Below are positions 24,401 through 36,830 of a stretch of 64,000 bases of DNA, in pieces. The notes under the pieces were generated by a model. That model made no database searches and had not been told where the DNA came from. It worked only from the letters and a program-made list of their open reading frames with translations. The position numbers and the translations under genes are program-made. Source of the stretch: Eutrigla gurnardus (taxonomy: Eukaryota; Chordata; Actinopteri; Perciformes; Triglidae); NCBI GenBank assembly GCA_963514095.1, contig OY741280.1:20494554-20558553 (forward strand). Reading direction: 5' to 3'. The first letter of the stretch is position 1; each line of letters starts with the position of its first letter.

Positions 24401-25598
24401 CCCGGAATGAAGCTCCACAGTCAAAGACCACCCTCATCTTTCTCTTCTGTGGGTGGTACACACCATGGTGAGGTATGTACCATACCCTACCATCGCAGCG
24501 CTCCAGATCCCCGGCTGGGACACTCTCAGCATAGCCTTTGACAATGATATCACTCATGAAGTTGGTGTAGTCTGCATGGAATGAGCTGTCCCTGTTAAAC
24601 CTCCTTTTGAGACTCAGAGCACCCTGTTCTGCAACAGTTCTGTTGTTAGGCAATTTGACATCATCTTGTCTCAAAGGTAAACCAACACTGTAATGACCAT
24701 CCACCAATGTGGCAGACTTGTTAACCAACTTCATGAAATGACAATCTTCTTTCGATAATCCAAGCTGGTCATCCTGTGCACATTCAGGGAAATCGGCCTT
24801 TGTTTGCTGCGCCCACAACTCCTCGAGTCTTGAAACAGAAATCCTATTGACAGTGGCACGTCAATGCATACCAGCACTGCCAAAGTCTCCTCTGAGAGGA
24901 CCATTTACAGTCCAGCCTAACACAGTTTTGACTGCGTATGGACCTCCATTCATGCTCCGAACAACCTCCCATGGCTCTAGAGCAGTAGGAACATTAGTAC
25001 CAATCAGAAGATCTACCCCTGAATCGATCTCTGAAATTTTCACATGTTCCAGGTGTGGCCATCTTTGAAGATCTTCCTGTCGAGGAATGTTACCTTGATG
25101 GACAGGCATGCTTTTCTGGGAGAATATGTCAGGCAGCTCACAGAAACAATCTGTGTCCAATCCAGCTACCTCCAGGTCTGAAACAATGTGACTACCGACA
25201 GCTTTCTCCTGACCCATCGTCCGTAGGAGAATGCCTGTTCTTCTCCCTGTGAGATTCAGCTTGTTCATTAGCCTTTCAGTACAAAATGATGCCGAGCTGT
25301 CAGGGTCCAGGAAGGCATAAGTGATCAATATTTCATCTCCTTTCTTCGACTTCACTTGAACAGGAAGTATGGAGAGTGTACAGTCGCGATCACCGGCCCC
25401 AGTAAGCCCACTGGATTGCACAGAGATTAAAGCCCTTCTGTTAGCTGTCTCTGGCCCCATGTTAGCTTGCTCTGAAACAGCTTCCTTTTTCTTTGAATGG
25501 ATATGCAACATGGTAGGATGTTTCAGATTGCATACTTTACATGAAAGACGCTTGCGCGATCTTTGCTCCTGTGCCCAATGCACAGACAGCCAAAACAC
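21404..25598 (-). pseudogene. BEL/Pao pol (PR-RT-RH-IN), frameshifted
   Basis: Protease is at 24861-25598, with FLDPDSSASFC where a D-(S/T/P)-G-type active site is expected. Reverse transcriptase follows at 24189-24818 and 23957-24295, with VVLMADIEAMFHQV and the YVDD box. RNase H-like HHFADASEDGYG and the integrase zinc motif (HQQTGHGG...CVVC) lie at 22055-23896, with integrase first Asp in VGVDCFGPF. The second integrase Asp motif (DNGTNF) is out of frame near 22073-22100. The integrase C-terminal part lies at 21660-22058 and 21404-21604. At least four frame changes make it non-functional. Confidence 0.82.
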
Positions 25599-27636
25599 AC
25601 CCCATTTTGTTTCAAGAAAGACATTTTTTCACTATGTGACCTCCTTTCCAATAGACGATACAGATCCAGGGCATGTCCAGCACCACAAAACAAGCAGACC
25701 TTTACAACAGCTGTAGCCTTTTCCCTATTCGTACTGGCCTCGGCCCCTTTGTCCAATGTAGCGACGGTGGTAGCGAAGCTACTCCCCTTAGCTTTAGAAT
25801 AAGGTTGGGATTTAGAATTCCTCACATCCTTTCTTACTGCTGTTTGAGAATCCTGAATATCTCCAAACTGTGGGTCACTTGCAATCTTTATTTGTTTTTC
25901 AATAAATTCAACAATATCACAAAAGGTCACTCTGCGATGGAATTTATCCTGTAACTCACATGCAACGTTTCTCCATCTATCCCAGAGCTTATAAGGCAAT
26001 TTCTTAATGACTGTTTGCATATTAGCTGTGACGTTCAACTCATACACGGCACCTACCTCTCCCATGGCATTGCAGCATCCTCGTAACAAAAAACTATACG
26101 CATGCAGGGCTTTCACGTCCTCAGGTTTCAAAACTGACCATGTGAGGACCTTCTCCATATAGGCAGAAGCAATTTTTAAGGAATTGCCAAAATGTTCTTG
26201 CAACAAAGATTTAGCTTTGGCATATCCTTGATCATGAGGCATATGCTGACAGCTTCTGACCAAGTCCTTGGGCTGGCCTCTGGTGTACTGCTCGAGAAAG
26301 TATAAGCAATCTTTAGCACTGTGCGTCTTGTCCTCGAAACTATGTTCAAATTCCCTCATAAAAGTTTGAAATTGTAAAGGATCACCATCAAAAATCTGAA
26401 TGTCCCGTCTTGGAAGAAAAAAGAGATTGCTGCTCAACCAACAAGGATGTAATTTCATTCTGTTTCTCCAAGACTGTTATTAAACGATTATGATCCATGG
26501 TATTTTGCATCACAGGTGCAAGATTTTCTGAGTTCAACTGAAACTGATGACATGATCGTGTACTTTGTATTTTATCTTGTTGCACCGTTGGCTCCAACCC
26601 ATTTGACCATGTGACTTGTGACTGCAGCTCAATCCTTTTCTCCTTAGGTCTCGCATCCAACAAATGTGAACGTGGCTGGTCACCTATTGGAATATGCTGA
26701 TATGGCTGTTTAGCTACCACAGGCACAAATGTCTCAGCATCAACATTCAATGTTGGAGCTCTCCTTTGTTCTCTCTCCAAATATGAGTTCATTCCATTAG
26801 ATTTAATGCTGGAAACTCTAGAGCCTTCCGAGGCCTTTAACACTTTCACTCTGGCTATTGATGCAGCTAATTCCATATCCAAATCAAGCTGCTCTCTCTT
26901 TTTTCTGAGCAGCTCTTCTTGCTCTTCCAAAGCATGTTTGTCCTTTAAGAGGCTATGGTGAGCAAGGAGAGCTGCCATGTCTGCCTCAGCTTTAATTCGT
27001 GCTGATGAGGTAGATGAAACACAGGACTTACTTTCTGCTGAACTTCTTTTCCTTGAGGTTCTACTTGCAACATTGGAAATGCTGTCCCTCGGTTCAACAT
27101 CATCTACTGTCGCTGTAATTCCAGCACCATTTTCAGAGTGTTTAGATGAATCATTTCCATTCGTTTTTACATCAAATGGTTCAACGTAAAGGTGGATGTA
27201 ACTGAGGCAAGGTGACGACATCTGTGCTCATTTGTGCCACACTTCGATTAGATTGTCTACTTGCATCAGAAAGCCACCCTTTTACATTGTCCATAAAGCC
27301 ACTGTTATGCTTAAGTATAGCCTACTTGAAAACCAGGTGTTTTGTTTTTCTTGTTCCTCTTGAGGAAGCAACTGAATCACAGCTTCATGAAGTTGGCTAG
27401 CATCCTCAAGCAACACATAAGTTTACAAGATGAGACTGAACACTTGCAGCATTATCTTCCTTTTGCATAAGCTTTTTAATTGTCTTTATAGCAGCTTTAA
27501 TTGTATTAACCTTAGCTTGACGATCCGTTTGAAACGTTTGTATTTGACTTTCCAGTGCTTTCACAGAGGGTTTTATTATCCGTTTTTCAATTCCTGCATT
27601 AGCATCAGGACATGAAAAAGATCCACCTAAATCCAT
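25523..27636 (-). pseudogene. BEL/Pao gag, frameshifted
   Basis: The frame begins MDLGGSF at 27636 with a Lys/Gln-rich coiled coil, shifts near 27406, continues at 26388-27221 with a second long coiled coil (ALLAHHSLLKDKHALEEQEE), then shifts again to 25523-26458. That last part holds the capsid-like region (FDGDPLQFQTFMREFEHSF) and a CCHC-type zinc knuckle (CLFCGAGHALD), whose last Cys appears as Tyr. Confidence 0.78.
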
Positions 27637-28277
27637 GTTCACCTGTGAATTATCAAAACATCCATGCACAGACCAAACATTATAGATCACACACATGGCA
27701 TGAATACGTCACGGGAAGCCTTGCATACACATGAGCGATAACGATCCACCAACAGGCAATTGCGTCACGTATTCCCCGCTGAACTGCCTATAGAAATCTA
27801 CCGGTATCTAAACTCACCCTAGTCTTCTGTGCATGCTAGCGGTGGGTACTTATGTACCTATATACCGTTAGTCTTGAACAAGACAAAGTGTCTTGGAGCT
27901 ACGGCGGCACTCCCGAGCCGATGGCTCCACCCGCTTGATGACACGAAAATAACAAACGGCTTAAAACAAAAAAGAAGTACAACCACCTTATGTGGTTACA
28001 CCGCTAAAGCCTACCAGAGGAAATATTTCATTCGCAAATATGACCTGTTGTGTGTGTGTGTTTGTGTATGCTTGACCATACCTCCGCTCCCGTAGCTGTG
28101 ATGAATGAGCCGTACGGGCTGGTCGTGGATGAATGAAAACCTACTCGGGCGATGAATGAACTGGTGCGTCTCTGCGCGCTACAACTTCCTTGTTTGAAGC
28201 GTTCCAAAATGATCCCAGGAATCCAGCGTAAACGAAACTTTCCGTGGATCAACACTTCGGTACATTTTCTGTTGACT
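27637..28277 (-). other. BEL/Pao 5' leader
   Basis: Non-coding sequence between the 5' LTR and gag. No primer-binding site could be matched to a tRNA by eye. Confidence 0.55.
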
Positions 28278-28684
28278 AATATTACGGCTAAGTGGGACCA
28301 AATATAAAAACTACTAGCCGCGGTGGGCTGAACACGGGAGAAATTGTTGACGCGCACACTTCGTTTTATTCTTGCTCTCGAAGCACCTTTATTTTCATAT
28401 CACGGCAGCGTACATGAGCTCCAACGGTTTACAAACGTCCGTGCAAGGTTAATAAGGTAGGACTAAGTGAAGCACAATGTGATGTGACAGCGTAGCGGTC
28501 AACAGAACATTTCACCCCCGTGGCTCACCCCACGCCATGTTCAGACGCCAACTGATGAAATCAGGTGAGTGCAATTACAAGTAACCACGGATCACACGCC
28601 CACAGTGACACACCCCTACCCACGCACCAATGCAGTGTCCACATCCACAACCAAACACACACAGACTTACATACGGATCCTACA
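28278..28684 (-). repeat. BEL/Pao 5' LTR
   Basis: 407 bp, very similar to the 3' LTR. The inner end reads AATATTACGG where the other copies read TGTATTACGG. Confidence 0.85.
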
Positions 28685-29650
28685 ACCGCCACCAACCGGA
28701 GAAAAACTCCATACAGAAGAACCTGAACCACCATGCAGCTGATGATTCTGATTACTATTCCCTAATTCTAATAATAAAGAAAATGATTAAAAAAAAGCTA
28801 TCCATCAAATTAGTCGTATTCGTCACTGAGATAGAAATTAATAACACCATATCTCATGGATTATTTCCCAACTCAACTTCCCTGAGACTCGGTGTCTATA
28901 GTATTTATCAAAAGCCTTTAAGTTTAAAGTTAAGATATAGATATCTCATCAATGAGATCAAATATATTTCCTGTATTTAACGGTAGGGCGTGGAAAGAGA
29001 CGACTCAAAGGATTATTTCTCTGGATTTATTTCTGTGTATCAGAAGAGGTGATGCACAGCAAGATCATTTCCATAAGACACGTAAATAAAAACATTAAAG
29101 AATAAGTTGTGCTGTAATGATGGGGCGGACACAGTCCTGACATTCATCCAATTTATTTGTATCAATGCAGATGTACACTTACAATATATTGACAGGACCG
29201 TGTTCACAGAGATCCAAAAAGCATAAGTATGCATTTCTATCAGACAACAATTATGTGATCATATAATAGCACAAATACGAACATCAGAAGTAGAAAATAT
29301 TTAAGAAATCAAATAAATCATCCAAAATACCTCATGAAAACTAATAATTATACAAATATATAGAAAATGTAGGAATCAGTCAAAAATACTGGCCTAACAT
29401 TTTAGAAATCCAGGCTGGTTTATGTGTATATTAACCACAATTATGAGCGTGTTCTAGTCCTGCTCTGTGTTAAGTATCCAGAGATAACTTCTGTTGTTAT
29501 ATGACACAATGAATAAATTGTTATTGAGTGAAACCTGTCACTTCCATCTTCTTCTCCTGCAAATCTAGATAGCACAGTGCAAATGTCACTTCATTGCTAT
29601 TGTTGATTAACCGTCAACGGCTGGACTCTTATGTAACTGAAAGGTTTTTC
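28685..29650 (-). other. 3' flank / probable 3' UTR of gene 4
   Basis: Conserved block without the SINE insert. It contains the remains of the lost C-terminal codons (EKPFSYIRVQPLTVNQQ) just downstream of the premature stop. Confidence 0.6.
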
Positions 29651-31996
29651 TCATGTATGAGTTCTCATGTGTGACTTCAGATTTCCATTTACAGTGAAAC
29701 ATTTACCACACACTGAGCAGCTGAAAGGTTTTTCTCCTGTATGAGTTCTCATGTGTGTCTTCAGAGAACTATTCACAGTGAAACGTTTACCACACACGGA
29801 ACAACTGAAAGGTTTTTCTCCTGTATGAGTTCTCATGTGTCCCTTCAGATGTCCATTTTCAGTGAAACGTCTACCACACACTGAGCAGCTGAAAGGTTTT
29901 TCTCCTGTATGAGTCATCATGTGTCTCTTCAGAGTACAATTTTCAGTGAAACATTTACCACACACTGAGCAGCTGAAAGGTTTTTCTCCTGTATGAGTTC
30001 TCATGTGTCCCCTTAAATCATAACTTCTAATGAAACCTTTACCACACACTGAGCAGCTGAAAGGTTTTTCTCCTGTATGAGTTCTCATGTGTCCCCTTAA
30101 ATCATAACTTCTAATGAAACCTTTACCACACACTGAGCAGCTGAAAAGTGTTTCTCCTGTATGAGTTCTCATGTGTCCCTTAAGAGTATCATTTACAGTG
30201 AAATCTTTACCACACACTGAGCAACTAAAAGGTTTTTCTCCTGTATGAGATCTCATGTGTGACTTCAGATTTCCATTTACAGTGAAACCTTTACCACACA
30301 CTGAGCATCTGAAAGGTTTTTCTCCTGTATGAGTTCTCATGTGTCTCTTCAGAGAACTATTTATAGTGAAACCTTTACCACACACTGAGCAGCTGAAAGG
30401 TTTTTCTCCTGTATGAGTTCTCATGTGTCTCTTTAGATTTCCACGGATGTTAAATTGTTTCCAACACTGAGAGCAGTTAAATGGTTTCTTACCAGTTCTA
30501 CATCTAAAATCACTGTCAGGATCATTTTTCAAAGCCTTTGAAACTGACCGAGGTTCTCTGGTCTTCTGCCAATCAGCACTGTCATCAGTCTCAGGTTCAG
30601 AAGAGTCTCCAGTCTTGTCATCAGTCTCAGGTTCAGAAGAGTCTCCAGTCTTGTCATCAGTATCAGGTTCAGAAGAGTCTCCAGTCTTGTCATCAGTCTC
30701 AGGTTCAGAAGAGTCTCCAGTCTTGTCATCAGTCTCAGGTTCAGAAGAGTCTCCAGTCTTGTCATCAGTATCAGGTTCAGAAGAGTCTCCAGTCTTGTCA
30801 TCAGTCTCAGGTTCAGAAGAGTCTCCAGTCGTGTCATCAGTATCTGCTTGTAAATGTGAATCTGAGTTCCTGGCTGGTTCTGGTCCCCCACAGTCCTCTT
30901 CATCAGCTTCTGTTTCCACCTGTTCAGTTGAGCCTCTGGCTGCAGCTGAAACCAGCCCTGAGGACTGAGGTTTCTCTTCTTCGTTGTCTTCTTCACTCTT
31001 AACACGGACAAGAGTCAACGGGAACTTGATATCAACCTCCTCCAGGCCTCGATGCTTCTCTCCTTGCTGACTGGTCCAGAGTTCTTCCTGTTCTTCTTTA
31101 ATGTGTGGGGGGTCTGGGTCCTCCTGGTCCAGACTGGAGCTCCAGTCCTGCTGCTCAAAGGGAACCTCTTCTTTAGTCACCAACAGCTGCTGGACGTCTG
31201 CAGGAAAACAATAAACACATACAGAATATAGAGACATTTCAAACAGCTGAACAATCAGTCACCAGTACACTTTTTTTTCTGAAACAGAACAGGCAGACAG
31301 ACAACCTGCAAAAATAAAATGCACCAGCAGTAATGCAGTCATCAGTAGCTTGAGATGAATACATTTGTTACAGTTTTTCATAATTGTTGAAATTGAAACC
31401 TTCCAACCTTTCATCTAAACTGTAAACACAAAACCCAGTTTTCAAACTACATTCACAAAACCTCTGATTCTTCTGGATAAATCAAACCATCACATACTGA
31501 CTGTAATTGTGTTTAACTTCTGCAGCCTGTGGTCAGCATAATGCTTCAAAAGTACATCACAGAGAAACACGTGTTTTTGTAAGTGAGAATGTGTTTAGCT
31601 TCAATTAAAAACATGCGTTTAGGCCACCGACCTTTAGGTTCAGAGATTAGGATTTAGTCTTTCAGCAAATGTGAACAACTGTAATACGGATGCAGAAGTA
31701 AACGTTTTGGTCCTATGCGTGTTGCATGTTACCTCCTGTCACACGTTAACGCAACTCATATTAGAACACTGCCATACCTGACGTATAAAAAGTAAGCACC
31801 AACCTGCTCTGTGTAACCGGACTTCAGGCAGGAAAACAGCGTCCAGTAGCTTCCGCTGTCGCTCGTTCTCCTCTTTAGAACGAGAAAGTTCCTCCTCGTA
31901 TTCTGCTACCGTTCTTTCAAACAGCCCAAATATCTCTTCAACAGCCGCACTTAGTCGCTGCTCCACCAAAGCTCTCATCACTTGGACTTTACTCAT
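29651..31996 (-). CDS. C2H2 zinc-finger protein, gene 4 (10 fingers)
   Basis: Exons 31996-31804 and 31197-29651 with a 606-bp phase-1 intron give 579 residues, the longest member. The acidic linker carries seven 12-residue repeats. Ten C2H2 fingers follow, including two consecutive copies with helix RSYDLRGH and one TGETLF linker. The stop is a TGA at 29651-29653, created where other members have GGA in the last TGEKPF linker, so the usual ~17-residue tail is lost; all ten fingers stay intact. Gene 7 has the same change. A functional, slightly shortened protein is likely. Confidence 0.87.
30589..30846 (-). repeat. 36-bp coding minisatellite, gene 4 (7 copies)
   Basis: Seven tandem copies of the acidic repeat alternate SEPE and SEPD endings. 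This is the longest run in the array. Confidence 0.88.
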
Positions 31997-32056
31997 TTTC
32001 CCGCGACGAGAGAGACGTTTTTACCCCACACAAACTCCGTCAAAATCTGTTTCCAG

Positions 32057-32281
32057 CTAGCATGCTAAGCTAACTAGCTTAGCTTCGTAGGCTCTCGGGA
32101 GATGATTCAGAGTTAAAACATTCAGAATAAAAGGTGAAGAGTACAAAGTCCATCCAGACAGGTTTATCCAGACACACAGAGACTCTGATGGATCAGTACT
32201 GGTGAAGCTAACAGACACTTTCTCAACACCACGAAGGAACTCTTCTACTGAAACCAGGCGCCATTGTTGAAAAGAGAACAT
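32057..32281 (-). other. Conserved upstream ORF, gene 4
   Basis: 74 codons, MFSFQQWRL type, intact. Confidence 0.55.
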
Positions 32282-32297
32282 CCGGGTGCGCAGCGAC

Positions 32298-32905
32298 TTC
32301 TTCTGCTACTTCTTTAGTTAGGCAGACTAGACGCAGCTTTGGCGTAATGCTGCCCCTACAGTTTGTTATTAACAACTACATCAAATCCTTTTGTACAATC
32401 CTGTTTTGTGAAGATAATCCACCAATTTCTTTGTTTTAACCCAAGAATCGAGATTTAGATGTGTGCGCATGTTAAAAACAGTTTCCCCATCTGCTCCAAG
32501 TTTCTTGAAGAGAGTCCTTCTCTGACTGGAGTATATTTTGCCCTGGAGTAGTACATGTTTCACTGTCTCACTATCTCCACACTCACATTTGCCATCAGGA
32601 TGTTTACAAATCAGAGCCAACCCACTCCTCAGCCTACAGTGTCCAAGTCTCAGTCTTGAGATTACTACAGAGTCTTTCCTACTGCACCTGTAAGTGCACT
32701 CGTCTTTACTTATGCTTTCCTGCACTGAAAAATATGCCTTCCTTTCCTTTCCTTCTCCTAAGACTTTTGCCACTTTTCTTTTAGAGACCTGTTTATTCTT
32801 TCACTATACTCTGGTGCCCCATATTGCAAATGAATTTGCACACTTTTTTTTATCAGGTCTGGACTTGGATTTAGCTTCTCGTAGTTAAGGTTGCTGTTGA
32901 ATCAC
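32298..32905 (-). mobile_element. I-group LINE 3' fragment, copy 5
   Basis: Keeps the 3' UTR, the Cys-rich C-terminal frame (32381-32773) and part of the RNase H tail. It diverges from other copies after GAATCAC at 32905. Confidence 0.8.
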
Positions 32906-33057
32906 AGGGATTGCTGCCTGCTGCAACACCCCTGTCATTCTATGTACAAGACTCCGAATCTTTTTGCGCAGCGACTTCTTCTTCGTTTGGTCTTTTCTAT
33001 GGCGGTTGGCAAACAACGTTGTGGTGCATCACCGCCACCAACTGGAGAAAAACTCAT
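32906..33057 (-). other. Unit-specific segment, possible second LINE 3' end
   Basis: On the minus strand it has GGCGGTGATGCACC, then AAACGAAGAAGAAG and TCGCTGCGC, echoing the LINE/leader junction. It may be a remnant of another LINE 3' UTR. Its ACCGCCACCAACTGG end matches the flank to the right of the BEL LTRs. Confidence 0.4.
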
Positions 33058-33267
33058 ACAGAAGAACCTGAACCACCATGCAGCTGATGATTCTGATTAC
33101 TATTCCCTAATTCTAATAAAGAAAATGATGAAAAAGCTATCCATCAAATTCGTCACTGAGACAAATTAATAACACCATATCCCATGGATTATTTCCCAAC
33201 TTAACTTCCCTGAGACTCCGTGTCTATAGCATTTATCAAAAGCCTTTAAGTTTATAATTAAGATATA
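33058..33267 (-). other. Gene 5 3' flank, distal piece
   Basis: The start of the conserved 3' block of unit 5, cut by the LTR at 33268. Confidence 0.6.
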
Positions 33268-35071
33268 TGTAGTGATGAAAAAGGGCCATAAGGACTAATC
33301 CGTTACAGATTTGCACTCTAGATCACCACTTAGAGTCAGGTACAGTCCGGAATAAACAAGACGAGAGGCCGATGGCTCCAAAAATATAACTTTTATTTTC
33401 AACCACTGATAAAAGCACAATTTGATATATCCTAATTAAAACCGTCTTAAGCTACACAGTAGCAAATTACATTACCCGGCACTTCTTAATTAAGACAATA
33501 AACTGGACAATTGGGCAAAAGTCGTGGCAGGGCCAACCTGTACAATATACGTGGGCTAGTAAGACAATAAGCTGGACAGTTAGTCAAAGGCGAGGCAAAC
33601 CTAACCTTGGCAATATACACAGGCTAGTTAAGACAATAAACTGGACAGTTCGTTAAACACTAGTGCAACTAGTCTATATAGTACTGGTATAACAGGAGTT
33701 CAAAGGCTGCAATTATATTTAGGACCCAACGCACATGTGGCAAAAAAAGACTACGACCTAAGGTCCCGACCAGCTCCTCAGTGATCTGCCCTGTGGTACC
33801 TGTGGTCTGTGAAGCAGCTTTAGTATTTTCTCCCCTTTACACTCGTTTTGGCAGCACTGTCAGCTGGATAAATGTCAGAGATCATAATCTTTTGTCTATA
33901 AAATAGAATTATTATGATTAATATTGTTATTATTATTGTTTATGAAGATCCGTGTGGTCTGGACCAGCTGGTCTCTGGCACGGCCAGTGGTCACAACCAC
34001 TAGGGGCGCTAAAGACACTGGTCTGTCTTGTGGTCCTTGTCATCTGCCTGTTGTCTTACCGAGTGGTCTTTGGAGTAGTTGTACATTTAATACACCTTCT
34101 CCCTTTTCTCATTGTGTTGGCAACACTGTGCTGAATCAATGTAAAAATAATTATTTTGTCTGACAAATATTTTTACTATCAATAGAAATCATAACGGAAT
34201 AGAAATAACTTTGTCCCCGAGGGGAAATTTGCCTTGGGCACAGTGCTATATTTGTTGCTTCACAGGAACACCACAAAAAACAATTATAAAAACATCTCAA
34301 AATATGGAACACAATACATTTTAACAGTTTAGTTGTTCAACAGCTTGGTTGAAGTCATGAAAAATGATAACTTCAGTCAGTATGATTTCTATTGATAGTT
34401 AAAATATTCAGACAAAATAATTATTTTTACATTGATTCAGCACAGTGTTGCCAACACAATGAGAAAAGGGAGAAGGTGTATTAAATGTACAACTTCTCCA
34501 AAGACCACTCGTAAGACAACAGGCAGATGACAAGGACCACAAGACAGACCAGTGTCTTTAGCGCCCCTAGTGGTTGTGACCACTGGCCGTGCCAGAGACC
34601 ATGGTCCCTGGACAGACCACGGAATCGGCTACAACCACTGCTGAGACCCTGCAAGAATACCAATACATGCATATCAGATCACCTTGAGACATATTTTAGC
34701 AAACGATATATTACAAACATGAGTATAAAAATACACAACATGCTGTACCTTGTCCAAGAGGGATTAAAGGCCGTGCCTTTACGGCGGCCACGCTGACCGA
34801 ACTCGACCTGGGCTCTACGGGAACACATGCACATGGTTTTAATAACGTCTTTTTCGTGCGCTCTTTATTTACACTTAGTGTAGCGATAGACTACAAACCT
34901 ACCGCAAACAATCGCCTGCCGTCTGTCACGCTGCTGACAATGCTTCCACGTCGCGCCGTTAATCAAAGGGAGAGGATGTACCCGGCTTCCGTTCCGTCCT
35001 TATATAATCTCCCGACCGGAAGAAGAGCCCGTGAGATACGTCGGTTCCGACAGTCAGACCTCCCCGCTACA
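33268..35071 (-). mobile_element. Long solo LTR with 4-bp target duplication
   Basis: A 1804-bp block with TGTAGTGATG...CCGCTACA ends and TATA duplications at 33264-33267 and 35072-35075; other units supply the empty site. On the minus strand a TATATAA box lies at 35000-35006 and an AATAAA at 33392-33397, fitting a U3-R-U5 order. It contains a nested palindromic element. Gypsy or ERV origin is not resolved. Confidence 0.72.
33954..34620. mobile_element. Palindromic MITE-like element inside the LTR
   Basis: Arms 33954-34192 and 34382-34620 (239 bp each) are near-perfect inverted copies around a ~190-bp loop. The arms carry CACTAGGGGCGCTAAAGACA. No coding capacity. The extreme ends are imperfect, so no target duplication is assigned. 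Confidence 0.75.
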
Positions 35072-35275
35072 TATAGATATCTCATCAATGCGATCAAATA
35101 TATTTCCTGTATTTAACGATAGGGCGTGGAAAGAGACGACTCAAAGGATTATTTCTCTGGATTTATTTTTGTGTATCAGAAGAGGTGATGCACAGCAAGA
35201 TCATTTCCATAAGAAACTTAAATAAAAACATTAAATAATAAGTTGTGCTGTAATGATGGGGCAGACACAGACCAG
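35072..35275 (-). other. Gene 5 3' flank, middle piece
   Basis: Conserved 3' block between the solo LTR and the Harbinger element. Confidence 0.6.
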
Positions 35276-35421
35276 GGGCCTGTACTACGAAGCAGGATTT
35301 GGGCTTAGCGAGGTAACTTAAGCGTTAACTCTGGGTTTTCCGTCCTACGACGTTCACTTCTTACCGGGGTAGATCGCCATGGTAACTTACGCTGTGGAGC
35401 TAACCTGCTCCGGAGCAGGTT

Positions 35422-35664
35422 ATGTTCCTGATAATAAGAGATCAACGTGGAGAAACACACCGCCGACTGAGCAATCAGCTGTCTTGGTGCGCGGATATAA
35501 AAAAAAAAGAAGCTCGGTGGATCGTGAGAGGGTCTCGTAGGAGAACTATAGAGTGTACAGAGACCGGCAAAACCCTTTTGTCTGTGTCTGATGATGTTTT
35601 ATATGAGAGATACAGATTCTCATCGGAGGGAAAGACTTTTCTTTGTCAGCATACAGCCTACTGA
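35422..35664 (+). pseudogene. Harbinger transposase N-terminal fragment
   Basis: The frame ends DDVLYERYRFSSEGKTFLC, which resembles the DD-LYERYRFS-EGI start region of HARBI1-like nucleases. It stops at 35662-35664, long before the catalytic DDE region. Confidence 0.65.
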
Positions 35665-35854
35665 CCACTTTGAATTATGTTTTATATTTATTTCATTTGC
35701 TCCCAAGTCCGTTTTACACCGCCGGGATTGCAGCTGAAAGAATGAGGCTAATGTTGTCATAAACAACGTTATAAGAATACATCCAAGCTACATATTTATC
35801 ATTTTAAAGTTATATGTTTGGCGTATTAAGACAGCCGAAGTGTGGATTCGAACA
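35665..35854. other. Harbinger interior, possible split tRNA-like B box
   Basis: On the minus strand it begins TGTTCGAATCCACACTTCGG, which resembles a B box. The matching A-box-like TAGATTAGTGG lies across the inner element near 44805-44815. Confidence 0.35.
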
Positions 35855-35855
35855 G

Positions 35856-36830
35856 GTGTTGTACCCAATTCGGCACCCCCCGCGTCAGATGCACCCCCTC
35901 GCGGGAGCGCGCACCACTCGCTTGATCGGAAAGGAAAGCAGTTCGACTAAACAAACGCAGGGGAAAATACTATACTACGATTTAATTATTTGTGAAAGAG
36001 ATGGAAGAGAAGAATACAAGTGATTACAGTCTTTAAAACTTTAAAACGAACGCAAAGGAACACCTTATTGTTCTGTGGAAATATATAGCCTACCCCAGCC
36101 ATGACTACAAAATGAATTAACTTCATTTTGATTTGAGCAAGTTGAATGTATTTGACACGGCGTTTCACAAGACTAAATATGATTCTAGCATTTCTTGCAA
36201 TTCATAGGTACAAAAGTAAGTGCTTTTAAATGGGTTAACCTGTATATAGGTCGAAACAATAGCCTTCTGATCCTGAATATCTCTTGATGAAAATGTAATG
36301 TGATCTATGCCTGATAGACAAGTCATAACCTATGTGTGTTTCTCACCATTAAAGGGCAAATTCTCTTCATCAAATAGCTACACTTGTTTTTGTGAAATTA
36401 AACATTTTTCTTGCTGCTTTATAAGATAAAATATAATAAACCAATTCCACATCCACCACTGACTTATCTGTTGTCAGACCTATCAAACTCATACATATCT
36501 TGGCACCAATTGCATGCAGTTAAAAGCACCAATAGTGAGGTCAAAGGAACAAAATGATGCAGATGGGGTGCATTTCATGGCAGGCCTTGTGTTCCATTTC
36601 CTGTGATATGTACCCCCAGCATAACTCTTACTGTGAAGCTGTCACATACACTAAACTGACTCTGGTTACACATACTAGTCTCATCTGCGTAGCGTGAAAA
36701 GCATTTGATGCTAGGATCAACAGAATCATGAATGAAACTGACTCTGCTTAGACATAATAGTCCCATGAGTGTACTGTCAAAAGTATTTGATGCTGGGATC
36801 AACAGGAAAATAATTAGGAGGGGGTGCATA
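35856..36830 (+). repeat. Outer unique part of the left arm, inner element
   Basis: Pairs with 43760-44755 in inverted orientation. It includes the CGCGGGAGCGCGCACCACTC motif near the end, the CCATGACTACAAAATGAATT region and a CATATCA/CACCCC border with the satellite. Confidence 0.8.

Larger units (their letters stand above)
20788..28684 (-). mobile_element. BEL/Pao LTR retrotransposon, full length but broken
   Basis: A 7.9 kb element on the minus strand. The 5' LTR is 28278-28684 and the 3' LTR 20788-21194, both 407 bp. A purine-rich tract (AGGGGCCGGAA) directly precedes the 3' LTR on the minus strand. Gag, protease, reverse transcriptase, RNase H and integrase occur in that order, which is the BEL/Pao and Gypsy layout; the gag and RT sequence style points to BEL/Pao. 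Several frameshifts break the reading frames. The flanks do not form a matching target duplication: one side is LINE, the other ACCGCCACCAACCGG. The site was therefore rearranged after insertion. Confidence 0.85.

Noticed and set aside
20788..28684. BEL element as a currently active provirus-like element
   Set aside because: Several frameshifts in gag and pol, an altered protease site and mismatched flanks show it is dead.
30589..30846. Regular 36-bp repeats resembling a CRISPR array
   Set aside because: The units are directly adjacent without spacers and lie in frame inside a zinc-finger exon; the sequence is eukaryotic.
30538..31002. Plus-strand proteins rich in SSVSGSEESPV or QVQKSLQSCHQ across the acidic repeat
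   Set aside because: These are shadow frames of the 36-bp repeat opposite the real coding strand; they appear only where that repeat is long.
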